A stretch of 64,000 nucleotides of DNA. Source: Symsagittifera roscoffensis (lineage: Eukaryota; Xenacoelomorpha; Acoela; Convolutidae). Below the pieces are notes generated by a model, which had not been told where the DNA came from, did no database searches, and saw nothing but the letters and a program-made list of their open reading frames with translations. A program made the position numbers and the translations under genes. Of the stretch, positions 26,621 to 37,962 are shown piece by piece. The stretch covers positions 60,562,594 to 60,626,593 of the forward strand of contig NC_087067.1 of assembly GCF_963678635.1 (NCBI RefSeq). Direction: 5' to 3'. Numbering within the stretch: position 1 is the first letter of the stretch; every line of letters begins with the position of its first letter.

Positions 26621-27745
26621 TTATAGCTGTACTTTCTCTCATGAGAGCAGAGAGTCGTAGCTCGGCTTGCGTGAATACTCGTGAATTTGCTGATATAATA
26701 TTCATTTTATTTGTTCCACTATGTGATGGCAATAATGCTGTGCCGATGCCAAAATTTGAAGCATCGCACATTGCATAGAATGGTTGGTTTGGATCTGGAA
26801 TTGTGTTGGAAATTTGTTCTGTACAAAGTTTTTTAATTTCTTCAAATCGTGTTTGATGTTTAGTGGTCCATTCAAAACTATTTTGTTGTCTAAGGATGTT
26901 ATAGAAAGTTCTTAAGTATAATTGCATTTTGTAAACATATTTACTTAAGAAACTCAACATTCCGAGGAATTCTTGGATTTTTTTATTTGTAGGTGGTTGA
27001 AGTTTGTGATTTTAATGGAGTGATAGTGTTTCGTTGAATAATATGTCCTAGAAATTTAACGCGTGTTTTAACGCAGAAGAAATGTGGTTTATCTGGGGCT
27101 GCTTTCAGATTTTCGTTCTGAAGTAATTTATGATTGTTCCAAAACTGTAAACATTTCGTTTAGTTTGTGATTGCATGAAAACATCATCTAAATTTGTGAT
27201 TGAATTTTTCTCAAGTATTAGTGGTCTAAAAATTTTACTCATGAAAGCTGAAAAAGCTGCTGGTCCTTTGGATGTTCCATAGAATAATTGATTAAATTCG
27301 TATTGTTGATTTTCAATAACAAATTTGTTAATCGTCGTGACTGTTCATCTAGTGGCATTTGATTGTAAGCACTATTCATATCTGCGGTTGTGAAGTACTT
27401 ACCATTTATCTTTGTTAAGATAACTTGTATTGGTTCAATGGGCCAATTACATTTTGATTCATCAATTAGTGAAATGAGATATCTAGCGTCTAGAACTATT
27501 TTTACTGATTCAGCTTTTGCTAGAATGATAACGGGGCTGATGAAGGTGTTAACTTTTGGTTGTTCTTCCTTATTTACTGGTGATATAATTTCGTATTGTT
27601 CTAAAATATTATGTAATCTGTTTACTTTATCGTGTAAGTGAATCGGTACTTCATTTGCTCTTTGTTTTTTGAAAACTGCGTCAGGTTTTAATGGAAGATG
27701 TAGTGATGAACTAATTTTTCCAACGTCAAAATTTGATGTTGCTTA
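26620..27745 (-). pseudogene. Gypsy-like reverse transcriptase and RNase H (broken)
   Basis: On the minus strand from about 27,740 the decayed frame shows reverse transcriptase landmarks in order: SPVIILAKAES, an ADMNSAYN motif A (about 27,375), SKGPAAFSAFMSKIFRP (about 27,270) and NLDD in place of the usual YxDD active site (about 27,190). The connection and RNase H region follow at 26,960-26,620 with FEWTTKHQTRFEEIK, an MCDASNFGIGTALL motif (the first RNase H aspartate) and QAELRLSALMRES. Frameshifts and stops separate these. RNase H stops abruptly near 26,620 where ORF1 sequence begins. Integrase and protease were not seen. Upstream the element is cut by Polinton copy 0. Confidence 0.75.
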
Positions 27746-27784
27746 AACCGTTGGGAATTTTATTAGATGTTTAGCTAAATTGTC

Positions 27785-28257
27785 AAATTATTAAATTACA
27801 ATTTGTTAAAAAACATCGAATCCATCTTCCGTATGCAAATGCTTTTCTTTCTGCACAGTGAAGAGTTTTTGCATGACGAAATGGGTAGTTGCCAGACCTC
27901 CAATCATATCTTCATCTTTGAATATCAAAACTGAACTTAAGGGCAAGCGTAGTCATCCAACTAATAATCTTTGTTTCCAAAAATTTTGACAGAATCTTAA
28001 CATTTTTCATAACCTTTTGCAAAAATTTCCATTTCTGTGGCTTCTAGATTTTAAAATACTTTTTCAAGTTATTTTTTGTAACCACTGCTCCAATTGATTC
28101 CATGAAGATGCTGTGTACACCAAAAAGATTGGGAAGTTGGTTTGAATTTTTTAGGAGGAAGAAAGGAATATCCTACAGTTTGTCCATCCTTATAAACTCC
28201 TAATTCTTTCACTATTTTGTTTTCAATACGTTCAAAATCCAAAACAACTAGACTCAT
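27785..28257 (-). pseudogene. Exonuclease-like Polinton protein, copy 0 (broken)
   Basis: Paralogue of the gene at 45,414-45,890. The start region MSLVVLDFERIENKIVKEL and the GQTVGYSFLPPKKFKPT segment are intact, as is the WCTQHLHGINWSSG block. The frame then breaks near 28,070, and the Cys/His-rich C-terminal part is recognisable in other frames at 27,790-27,930. A one-base loss near the end removes the normal stop context. Confidence 0.75.
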
Positions 28258-28296
28258 TCTGATAACTGTTTTCTCTGGAGTTTTTTGGTTAAATTG

Positions 28297-28690
28297 ATTA
28301 ACAATCAAACAATGCATATACAGATGAAGCAAAAATTGTAACATATAAGCAGAAAAATAATCCAATCACGTGACCAATAAAGCATAAACTGGGGAATAAT
28401 TGCAACATAACAATACCTAGGTCCTTTTTTCGTAGCAGATTTCACAGATCCAGCAGAGTCATTTAGAATTGCATGTAGTCTAAAAATTTTAGACTTTGCA
28501 AAAAAGTAATCCATACAGGAATTTTCGTATCCAATTAGTCCTCCAAAAGGAAATTTTTTGGTGGATTTCTTTTGAACTTATGTCCGGGTCCAAAACAATA
28601 CACGTACAAAGAAATAAATTTTTTGTTTCAGCATTTGATGAGAAATTAAAAATCTCAAAATTTCTTAGAAATTCATTCAATTTCTGTACG
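28297..28690 (-). pseudogene. Polinton hydrophobic-tail protein, copy 0 (broken)
   Basis: Paralogue of 45,930-46,334. It retains FLCTCIVLDPDI, WMDYFFAKSKIFRLHAILND and a hydrophobic C-terminus, spread over two frames. The codon equivalent to the copy-2 ATG is not ATG here, so the start has been lost. Confidence 0.65.
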
Positions 28691-29100
28691 TTCTTTTTCT
28701 ACAGTGTATTCGTCAAAAATGATGCAAGATTTTTTGAAGGTCTCTACATAACCCAGTAATGAAGGAAGCATATTGAGTAGTTTATCATATTCTCCTTTTT
28801 GTACTTAAAAAGATTGATAACTTTTCTATTGATTTCCATTCCTACGATATTCTACAACTTCTATTTTTTGGTATCGGCTCTGTATCCTATGTGATTTTTT
28901 CTTCTACCATTATGCAGAATCCACTCAAAATGAGAAATTTGTAAGTCTACAACCGAATTCTGCAAGTTTGGTAATTTTTGTGACTCTATAATTGTTAGTG
29001 AAATTTTTTGGGACATTTTTTTAAGAACAATATGAAAAAGTCCCAATTTATTGTGAAGTTTTAAGATTAATTTTTTAAAAAACCAATATTTCAACTCAAA
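28665..29100 (-). pseudogene. 143-codon Polinton gene, copy 0 (broken)
   Basis: Paralogue of 46,312-46,740. The KLGLFHIVL, SQKLPNLQ and FEWILHNGRRK segments are clear. The C-terminal YVETFKKSCIIFDEY segment (about 28,720-28,760) is conserved as protein although copy 2 has a stop just before it. This shows that the true gene runs past that stop. Confidence 0.65.
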
Positions 29101-29194
29101 CTGTTCAACACCAGTACTAAATGAAAAATGATTTTGAGGATAAAAAATTAAATCACAAGAGAAAAAAAAACAAAAATAACACAATTTATTGTAC

Positions 29195-29330
29195 ATTACA
29201 GTTCTCAACAAACATAAAGTCTCCCAAAACTCGGGATAGTTCTTTGAATTCGTACAAAGTATAGTTGAAGTAGGCAACTTGTTTCATTGCTTCATTCTTT
29301 TTTGCGGTGAACAGTCGAATCTGAACGTTA
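29195..29330 (-). pseudogene. C-terminal end of the 133-residue Polinton gene, copy 0
   Basis: Aligned with 46,840-46,975. The bases encoding the region around FKELAQVLGEF and VENCNVQ in copy 2 are recognisable here (gttctcaacaaacataaa onward). Only the last 45 codons or so remain. Confidence 0.6.
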
Positions 29331-31377
29331 CTCGACTTCCGAATCGTCACTCGGATCCTCATCATTTCACTCGTATGAATCGAGTAAAATTAGCACACAT
29401 GCGAGTGAGTAAAAACTTCAAAAAAAAAGATCCTGTTTGTCAAAGGATTATCAGTTTTCTCGGCTCATGAAAAATGTTTAATATAAACAGAAGCTCAAAA
29501 TTGATTTAACTGAATGAGTTGAGTTTTTAGGTCTAACTCATAGAGTAATTTCGGATAGGGTACACCGTCTGTTCGTCACGCTATCTTTTTTTCGGCCGGA
29601 TAGATTAGTGCAACTTCTTAGTCTAAAACCAATCCTAATCTTACTCCTATATCTACTAGTCACAGGGTGTTTAACTAAACTCTGCTAGGCTCAATAGATC
29701 TAGAGTATACTGGCTTATTGCGATTGCTAAAGCTGTCTTGGAGAGGTAACTAATTTCTAGTTAAATTCAAATCTCTCTCGTGCTGAAATTACAAGTATTT
29801 TGAGCACTTACAAATAAGTGGGTTGTTAGTTAGATGGATCATGATTGGTTAATATTAAACACTTTATAGTGATAAAATATCTATTTCATAACCAATAAAA
29901 AAATGTAGTTTAGATCTGGTTCCACCCATCCGGTGTTTACAGAATTTTTTAACTTTTATATTCTTCTGTAATTGGAGGATGGATCATGATCGTTTGTATT
30001 TGGCGAACATCATTTTCTTGTTCTTCTATTCCATAACAATGCTCCAGGAAGCTGGAGTCATGGATTTGACGATGTTAGCTGTCATTGGACAAAGACTGTG
30101 ACCGCCAACGAAATCAATCTGATTTCCAAATGGTTTGCTATGATTGGTTGTTCTGCTTGGTAGAGAACTAGCTGTGTTTCATTCTCGTCTGGGAATGGCG
30201 TGAAAATCGTGTTTAGAGGGAATAGTTTGTAACTCGGATCTGTTCGTATACTTGAACATCGAGGTGATCATTGGTCTGGTTCAATGAAGTCCTTTTCTGC
30301 GAATTCAAGTCGTACTCTAAATCCTTTTGAGTCGTGATTGTGAGCGGCATGTCGGTTGTGTTTTGCCATTCTGTAGGTCGAGTGTTATGAGGTCGTCTAG
30401 TCATTGGATGTTCGTCTTTGTAGTTGTGTATGATCTATATACTGCATTTTATGATTTACATTTTATAAAAATTTGTTATTTTGGTTTTTTAGTTATGATT
30501 TTGGTTAATTGTTGTCGCAAAAGCGTTTTAGTTTTAGTTCAATTATTTTAAAGAGTTACTCATCCTTGAGCACCTCTTGTTAAAAAAAAAGTTTGGTCAC
30601 AAAGCGTGGATGTAGCACGGTGGGTTAGGCCGGCTATAGAGCGTATTCAGGACGTCCTCTCTAGTGCGCTAGGCCAGGAGTGGGAGTATGCTTTCATGCT
30701 GTTTCTTTGAGAGGTCCTGCTTTGTGTTAACGTTTTATGTTGTAATTTTTTTCTGGTTTTTCTTATGTTACTTTGGTTGTGTCCTTTTTTCAAAAATCAA
30801 ATTGTTTGTGGGTTTGGGTTTGTCTTGCGACTTTTTGGTGTTTTAATATTTCTTTCTTAGACTTGGTAATAGTCTTCAAAAGAATAAATTATCCAGTTTT
30901 AAGCTGGTTTAATCCGGTTTGGGTACCGTAGGTTTTCTTTTCTAAGTCACGCTGTTATTTTGTGGTTTATGGTGTTTAGTAAACTGTGTTGGTTAGTTTA
31001 GGTTATTATATATTTCCTTTCCAACCGGGTTAAAGAAAAGTTGGAAACTTGTTATCGCTTGTTTGAGTTGTTGTTATTGAAAACTGAAAATTGAATGCAA
31101 TATTTCAAACAATTCTTCGTGGGCGAGCTGGCGATTTTGGACAGAATTATTGTGCGAGTAAACGAAAAGATATAAAAGGTTTGTACTGCTTTCTTCTCTG
31201 TTATAAGTTTACTACTTTAGAAATTGAATTTTACTGCTTTTTGGGAGTTTGAAGTTATGAAGTTTCATCGTATATTTTTTTTACTACATAAGTGGAAATA
31301 ATTTGTAGATTTATTTACTAATTTGGTTATGAAATTTACTGCATCATTTAGTGCTGAAGATTTATTAAAGATTATTA
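29331..31377. other. Unclassified AT-rich interval
   Basis: About 2 kb without a recognisable gene, terminal repeat or match to other parts of the window. A block at 30,610-30,710 is GC-richer than its surroundings (tagcacggtgggttaggccgg) and vaguely resembles a tRNA D-arm, but no B box or cloverleaf can be drawn. The 60-75-codon frames here have no family signal. Confidence 0.4.
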
Positions 31378-32830
31378 AAAAGCACAAGCAAGTGTTTTTT
31401 TTTGGGTTTTGTAATGGTTTTTTTTACTGTTTTTTTGGGGGTTTTATTATGCTATGTTGATCATGAATGTATAAAAAAAACAGGCATTTTTTCTCAGCCA
31501 CCAAAATTTCCAAGAAAATGTTCTTTTTCTATAAACAATAAATTATGTTTTTGGTATTTAATTCTTCTCGAAAATTTTAACATTATCTAACCTGACTAAT
31601 ATCACCCAATGCAGTTTAATTCTGTGCTAACTGCAAGTCACACTCTTGGTTTTCTAATTTAAAAAAATGTTTGTTTAGTTTGTTTCAGTTGAATCACAAA
31701 ATTCAAAAATTAATTTTTTGTATTTTTAAGAGCAAAATGTGTATCATACAATTTCATAGAATGCAAAAATGCTTAGCATAAAATTTCATAGTACAAAGAA
31801 TTGCTTTCGCTATTTTCATAAAACTATTCGTTAAAACGTATGGCAAAATATTGTTAATTTGTTTCAGAAACTGGCAAAAAATGCTTAATTTGTTTTTTCA
31901 CACAATTTTTTCAGTCCATGAAATTGTATGAAACTGTTTGATAAGCATTTTTTTAGTATGAAACTTCATGATAAGGCTATTGACCAATACTGAAAATTTG
32001 GCATGAACTTTAGTGCCTTAAACGAAAGTACCAAAGAATCCTTAAATTTTTTTGCACTAAAATCACAGGATAGATCGATTTAAAATCCATTTCAGTTCCT
32101 GATCTGGTTATGGTTAATCGATTATTAACTGAATTCGATACCAATCTCATCAAATTTTTTTCTATCAATTTTTGGGGCTGCAAAAAGATCACTTTTGTTT
32201 TGTAGCCTTACGCACTTTTCATCTTTGTAGCTTTGTGCAGTCACTTACGGAGAATCGCTTGCCTCAAATCATCAGTTATAGGAGTATTAATTTAAAGTTC
32301 TGCTATCTAAAGGTTCCCGCAGTATTGAAATGAAATATCAGTAACATTTTTTGAAAATCATTTTTGCGATTCTTATCATTTGTGTGCAAATACAAATTGT
32401 GAACCAATAATTTTGCTTCAAAACTTTTGTATTTACTTATTCTTAGATGTTTTTTTCCAGGTGAAACAACAGTCTAAAAGCTTTTTAAAGAAAAAATACT
32501 TAATGTTTTTTCTTAAATACACATAGCAATTCAAACAAACAAACTCAACTTGAGCGTAAACAAATAAAAAGTAATTCCTCAGAAAAACTTTTGACAATAT
32601 AAATAAGTTTTAGTTCCAAATTTTGATGAATTTATTTCGATTTAATTTGGTCCTAGTCCATGTTTAATAGTGCAGGCGACTAAATATAGTTGCAGGTTTG
32701 AGAAATTTCTTGGCCATCAGCTAGCATATTATTGGTGGAACAGGTTCAAAATAAAATAGAACAATTTTTTTCTCCCCTACCCAATTAATGAAATGTCTAA
32801 CGACCTCAAACGTCGATTCACTATCCAACC
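31378..32830 (+). mobile_element. TIR element T1 (left end truncated)
   Basis: Matches the complete copy at 61,986-63,334 from its agcacaagcaagtg segment onward, lacking about the first 160 bp including the left TIR. The right TIR ends at 32,830 (ctatccaacc) and contains cctcaaacgtcgattcac. It keeps a 33-bp piece (gtatggcaaaatattgttaa, about 31,838) that copies T3 and T4 lack. Immediately after the right end comes ttttcaaaagacccagg, which in the other copies lies beside the left end instead. No coding capacity. Confidence 0.8.
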
Positions 32831-33270
32831 TTTTCAAAAGACCCAGGACTAATAGAATTTTTTCAATCACTCTAACCATTCTATTTAGGCTAAACAGTGA
32901 AGAACTTCGGTTATTCATCCTTCACTTGACCCTCACCCCTCCTACCTGTCCCAGGATAAATCTTAATCTTAGTAAGTTTAAAAAGGTATCTAACGAACTA
33001 CTTGCGTTCTAATCATACCTGAACCTTCTGGATCGATTTACTATTCTCCAACCCTTGAACACAATCACTATCCCTAAGTAAGATTAAGTAAATTAACACC
33101 TTAGCTTAGATTAGCCACGAGAAAGTAACAATCATTCTCCGGAATCGATATATTTTTCTCTCCAACCCTGAACAAAAGACCCAGGTTAAGCTAACCAAAA
33201 AAATCGCAAGGACTAACAGTCTAGGAAATTAAAATCACTAATAACAATCTTGCATCCCTCATCCTAAACC
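32831..33270 (+). other. Retroelement leader upstream of ORF1
   Basis: This stretch is the reverse complement of 58,272-58,710 and 61,547-61,985 and of part of 55,012-55,125, so it is a conserved part of the retroelement, probably its untranslated leader or LTR edge. It includes cctcacccctcctacctg. I could not identify a primer-binding site or LTR boundaries. Confidence 0.5.
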
Positions 33271-33519
33271 TTGTCATTGAAAAATCTAGGAAATAAACAA
33301 ACAATCGTACTACACAGTTTTGAAATAAACAACCAAAAACACGATCTCGTTTTTACCCCGCTTGCACAAACAGTTGGATACATTCGAACAAAGCGACAAT
33401 CAATAAAAAGAAAAATTATAAGTAAACAAAGACAGATCACACGAAAAAGATTTTCAAAGCGAAGAAACGTAATCTCCGAATCAGAAGTCAGTAATCTAGA
33501 CGCACTATATAAACTATAA
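33271..33519 (+). CDS. Retroelement ORF1, 82 codons, basic protein fragment
   Basis: The same frame occurs at 58,023-58,271 and 61,298-61,546 on the minus strand with only a few substitutions. The first half is neutral (LGNKQTIVLHSFEINNQ) with a QTVGYIRTKRQ motif, and the second half is strongly basic (KRK, KRFSKRRN). The first codon is not ATG (it is TTG), and the frame closes at a stop soon after ALYKL, while gag-like sequence continues in other frames to 34,990. It is therefore likely the N-terminal part of a broken gag rather than a separate gene. I do not recognise a domain. Confidence 0.45.
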   Translation: MSLKNLGNKQTIVLHSFEINNQKHDLVFTPLAQTVGYIRTKRQSIKRKIISKQRQITRKRFSKRRNVISESEVSNLDALYKL

Positions 33520-35047
33520 GATTCAGTAAGTAAAAATTACCCAATCGATGATCAAATATATTTTTCCGATTCAGAAGCCACATCATACTCATCAAAAAAA
33601 TGAAAAAGAAGAATCAAAAAGATATACAAACACAAACCAGTACATCTATACAATTGGAATCAACCAATGATACACATTGAACATTATGTATTAACAGTCA
33701 TAAAACGAAAAGCTGAGCAACACTCAAAGTGACCAAAGTCCAGACGAAGAATCTGTTTTTCCATTCATTATAAATTCACTCACTGATGATAGAGGACAAA
33801 CTCGATTTTGCATAAATTTACTCGTGAATTTGTTTGAACGAGGAATCAGCCCATGTTAAGCAGAATTCCCAGCAATAAAAATCAAAAGACAAATTATAGA
33901 ACATTATTTGAAAGAAGTATGTAACCTAACACAACAATGGAATCTACACCATAGAACTCAGTACACCAAGAACATCTCATGGTAAATATGTTAACCAAAC
34001 AGACGACATTGATTTAGAATTTTCAAAAGTTTTCACAGAATATATCAAAAGCATACAATATCAAAAATCACAGAGAGCAAACTCAATATTTACTAACGAA
34101 GTTTCTGCAATAATATATAGTTATTTATCTATACTAGAAAGAACAGAAGCTCAAAGTACATCACCAGTTCAAACATGAAGACACACAAAAGTAAGAAATG
34201 AAATTGCCGCAATTTCAACATTTTTAATCACAATCCGTGAAAATTTTACCAGTAATAATGTCTCACAAAACGCTAAACAAGACTTGCAAAAAATTCTAGC
34301 ATGGTTTATTACTGATTATTTCACACATAATATCGATTTAATTGAACAGGCAAGAAAAACTTTCAGACCTCAAAGTACCAATGACGACACTGTCATTGCA
34401 GAACAATCAGATTACGTTTGGGACCCCGAATGGTCTCATCCACTATTTCTAAATTTCCCAGTAGATATCTCAAGTCAAGCAATAAGTACAATATCTTTTC
34501 ACAAAGATTATGTAAAAGTATTTCCACTAACAATAGATGCAACACCTTTAAACTATAATTCATTCCTACCCGATACACAAAATAATAGTTTAAATTCAAA
34601 TGTTATACAACAGGAAAATCTAATTGGAACTAAAAATCTTACGCAACAAGATATTCAAACACCATCACATTTTATAAATGAAGAGATAGTTCAAACAACA
34701 GTAAAAACTACACAACAAAGTATTTCACCAATACATCCAAATTTCACAACACCAAGAAATAAAAATCCATTACTATCACAAGTAACATTTCAATCGACGG
34801 TTAAACCCTCGGTTGCTCCAAAATACTCACATATGGACTATCAAACATATAGACCAATGAAAAAACCATCAAAAACACGAAAAACTTTCACGAGAAATAA
34901 TTTTGCAGAACACAATTATAATTACGTAAATCCATCAAAAACAAATCAATCTCCTCGAAAAACATGCAGAATCATGTATATTCTCAATATTTGAATCTCC
35001 CAAGTACATCAACCAGCTCAGTAATTTTTCAAGATTATCCACATCCT
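33520..35047 (+). pseudogene. Retroelement gag N-terminal region (broken)
   Basis: A degenerate continuation of ORF1. Around 33,820-33,930 the reading gives NLFERGISPC, a stop, and FPAIKIKRQIIEHYLKEV. From 34,284 to 34,994 a 236-codon frame is open, with an aromatic segment (AWFITDYFTHN, WDPEWSHPLFLNFP) followed by an Asn/Thr/Gln-rich linker and VKPSVAPKYSHMDYQTYRP, which matches the minus-strand gag at 26,100-26,200. The sequence breaks at 35,046 within the equivalent of EYPHPSQ, where satellite DNA begins. No capsid domain or knuckle remains in this copy. Confidence 0.6.
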
Positions 35048-35395
35048 CCTGGACATGAAATGGGTGCGGAAAGACCAATAAAAAAATATGACATTATGTT
35101 TCAGTGACCGGCGGGCCTTGTTACAACAACTAACCGACTCCTGGACATAAAATGGGTGCGGAGACAGCAATAAGGTCTATGACATTATGTTTCAAAGACT
35201 GATGAGCATTGTTACATCAACTAACCGACTTCTGGACATTGAATGGGAGCGGAAACACAAAAAGAGGTCTATGACATTATGTTTCAGTGACCGACGGACA
35301 TTGTTACATCAACTTAACGACTTCTGGACAACAGACGGGTGCGGAAACACGAACAAAGGTCTATGACATTATGATTCAGTGACCGACGGACATTG
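35046..35395 (-). repeat. Inverted fragment of the 92-bp satellite (about 3.8 monomers)
   Basis: Read in reverse complement, this has the same blocks as the main array (cctggacataaaatgggtgcgg, tctatgacattatgtttcag, gtgaccgacgg). It is inverted relative to the main array and 13.5 kb from its end. Its left edge is fused to retroelement gag at a cctcct microhomology and its right edge to the Polinton core gene at 35,396. Confidence 0.95.
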
Positions 35396-35680
35396 CTTGG
35401 ATTTCTTTTTTCCACCTTCCAACTGTTTTCGAACTGTTCTTGTTCCAACATCTTTTGCAAATGTTTTGAGTTTTTTTCGTCCGCTGACAATTTCTCCAAT
35501 CTCTGGAGCAGCGATTTCCAATAAATCTGCTTCGATTCTTTATGCAGCTGGGACTAGATATTTAATAATAAAGGAAATTGCAGTTCTCCCAAGAGTTTGT
35601 GCAAGAGCACCAAAACCTTTTCCACGCTGTCTTGCATGTCCAAGAAAAATAAGAAAATTAGCTGAAATTTCGGCAATCAT
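35396..35680 (-). pseudogene. Polinton basic core protein, copy 1 (truncated, one stop)
   Basis: The frame shows HARQRGKGFGALAQTLGRTAI and EIAAPEIGEIVSGRKKLKTF. One stop falls after LVPAA (about 35,547), where copy 2 has a lysine codon. Conversely, this copy is in frame across the site where copy 2 has a frameshift. The C-terminal basic tail is cut off by satellite at 35,395. Confidence 0.75.
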
Positions 35681-35697
35681 TTCGTATGAAGTATAAA

Positions 35698-36559
35698 TCA
35701 AAAAAGATTATCCGAAAACTTGCGAAACAAGCGAACAACTCGTGTAATTCCTACAGACACAAAAGGAATTTTTTCACCCATACTTTTCCTTAGTTCTATT
35801 TTTATGCTATGGAAAGAGTTTTTTAACAGTTTTTTAGAATTGTAGATTTGTGAAGGATTGATGTGTACGATACTATTTTGGACTGTCCTGTAGATATGTA
35901 CTGTCCTGTAGATTTTATGTCTCCATTTTAACTTTGGAAATGAAAGGAATACAACGCAGTAAAGGAGTTTTTGTATCGCCTACTATGTTATATTCTATAA
36001 TATCACTATAAATTATTAGGGAATGTATTCTTATAATGTCGTAAGAATACTGAGGATAATGTGGTCGTTTTCTTTTCATTATAACACTTGTCTGATTTTG
36101 TTCTAAATCACAACCAAAAATGTGACTCAAAACAGCACTTTGAATCATAAACACTGATTGATCCTCAGTTAAATGAATGGCAATTTTTGTGTCATCTTAT
36201 CTACTGATAATTAAATTCCGTTATATTCATATTTTGTGCGCCCATACGTTTTTGACCTTTGTCATTCATGGCTCCAACTATATCAGCAATACTTGGATAC
36301 AATTCAGGTTCAATATGCATCGGTTGAATCTTTCTATTTTCCTCAGGACTTTCTCGTCCATCTATCGAAGTAAACTTTCCCTCTGTAACGTTTTGGTACA
36401 ATGAAGGGTACGATATTTCTGAATTAGCAACCTCCCATTCTCCTTTTAGATGTATTTGTTCCGGTAGAAAAATTGTAAAGGAACTAAGACTATTATTCGG
36501 ATAACAATTAAAAGAAGCATTAGAAACTAAGAAACTAGCTCAATAGTAAAAGAATTCAT
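35698..36559 (-). pseudogene. Polinton minor capsid protein, copy 1 (broken)
   Basis: The start ATG is at 36,559. A direct duplication of tagtttct about 10 codons in shifts the frame. The middle and C-terminal parts are readable at 36,401-36,201 and 36,154-35,915 (FIIQ-like motif, GCDLEQNQTSVIMK, YPQYSYDIIRIHSLIIYSD). Near 35,890 a 17-bp direct duplication (tactgtcctgtagat) replaces part of the sequence. At the site where copy 2 has a TGA stop, this copy has a serine codon. Confidence 0.8.
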
Positions 36560-36584
36560 GACTACTGATCGATAGAAATTTATT

Positions 36585-37545
36585 TTAAAATTGACTTACC
36601 TTTAAACTGAACATTTTCTCAGCTTTTTTTATAAATCTTTCCCAGAATTTCTTCTTTTTCGAGATCTTTGCTGATGTATGTAGCAGGCGTTTTGTAGATT
36701 TTGCTGAAATTTCCAAAATTTCATCTGTAAACTGTGGTTTGTACCCTTTTCGGAACGAAATATCGTTTTTCGAAATTCCAACTCTATCACCAATTTTGAG
36801 TTTTGATTTAGTATATTTCTTGAACGATTTGTTATACAAAGTTGTAAAATAATCACTGTTCTTCACATCTCTGGGAGGTTTTCCAAATGATCGATTTTTT
36901 GTGACAGTTCACTGTAGAAACAAATTGATGTAATTTGGGGATAAATGTTTCACCATGATCTTCGATGAAACAATATAATATATATTTTAAAAACTTAATT
37001 GCTCTCTCTGCTAATTCAGCTTTTGTTTCACTCATTGGTGATTAAACTTCAATGTCTTTCTCCTTGCAAAATTTTTTTAAAAGTTCCCCCATATTCTGTT
37101 CCTTTATCAACCCAAAGTTTTACAGGATTGTTTTTTTTCGAGAAATCAATTTTCTGAAAGCTTGTAAAATGTCTTTGGCATACTTTGTTTCCACTGTTTG
37201 AACTCTGACAATTCTTGGAAAAGTATCTACAGCAAATAATAAATACTTGACTCCTTTGTTTTGACTCGCTTATTTGTCGACAAAAGCCAAGTCCATACAC
37301 CAGATTTTAATGATATATTTAGAAAACGCTTGAAACCTTCGGAAACACCTGGTTGGTGGACCAAATTTTATATACGACGTCTGAGTTTGTAAAAAATTTT
37401 CTACTATCTTTTTTGATAAACCACTCGCTTTACTCATGTTTTGAATAGAACCGTACACAGCTCTGCTCCCAGAATACATTATGTTTAGTCTTACCTTTTC
37501 AGATTTTGAAAAGGACCCAAGTTCCTCTATCTTTTGCTCTGGCAT
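36585..37545 (-). pseudogene. Polinton integrase, copy 1 (broken)
   Basis: Recognisable parts are the N-terminal SKASGLSKK segment, the first catalytic aspartate in IWCMDLAFVDK, VDKGTEYGG with the second aspartate, and SETKAELAERAI with the glutamate. A C-terminal GDRVGISKNDISFRKGY segment follows. Stops after FVDK and several frameshifts separate them. Confidence 0.8.
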
Positions 37546-37908
37546 TCTCGTTAATAACAAGTTTAGGAGAAATTTGAGTTGCTTCCAAAATAGTAAAGTA
37601 AATATCTGGAAAATTGGTATTTTTTTGCTCTAGTGCACACCCAAAGTCTACAATAGTTTCTTTTGTATCTCGAGTATCTAATATAAAATTGTCTGACTGG
37701 CTGAGATTACTTCTAGGAGAGTTCAAAATTAAATCAAAAATGTGTTTTTTTTGCTCGTTTTCAACCTCGCCTTTACAGCACTGTTAACAGAATCAAAAAT
37801 TTTTGGTATAGTCTCCTCCTTTTCTTGCGTTTGTTCCAATTTTGGTTTTCTTGATAACGTACTTTGTGATTGATAAATTGAGTACGGAATTAAAACAAAC
37901 TGTTCCAT
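37499..37908 (-). pseudogene. 137-residue Polinton protein, copy 1 (broken)
   Basis: Paralogue of 43,729-44,139. FILDTRDTKETIVDFGCAL, FPDIYFTILEA and KAKDRGTW are in one frame (37,726-37,499). The N-terminal half is in other frames. The overlap with the integrase start is preserved, as in copy 2. Confidence 0.7.
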
Positions 37909-37962
37909 ACTATGTCAATCGTTTGATGACAAAAGGGGTGATGATAGATACCAATTGTACAT

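Larger units (their letters stand above)
27770..29330 (-). mobile_element. Polinton fragment, copy 0
   Basis: Collinear with 45,414-46,975 of Polinton copy 2, all genes on the minus strand, about 75-80% similar by eye. It contains the exonuclease-like gene, the hydrophobic-tail gene, the 143-codon gene and the last part of the 133-residue gene. The left edge meets retroelement RT sequence near 27,750-27,770. The right edge is near 29,325, where similarity stops in gtcgaatctgaacgt. Neither edge has a Polinton terminus, so it is an internal piece. Together with copy 1 it would make a nearly continuous element lacking only the interval equivalent to 45,100-45,410. Confidence 0.85.

Noticed and set aside
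30610-30715. Possible tRNA or tRNA-derived SINE head (tagcacggtgggttagg)
   Set aside because: Some likeness to an A box, but no B box, no anticodon arm and no acceptor pairing could be drawn.
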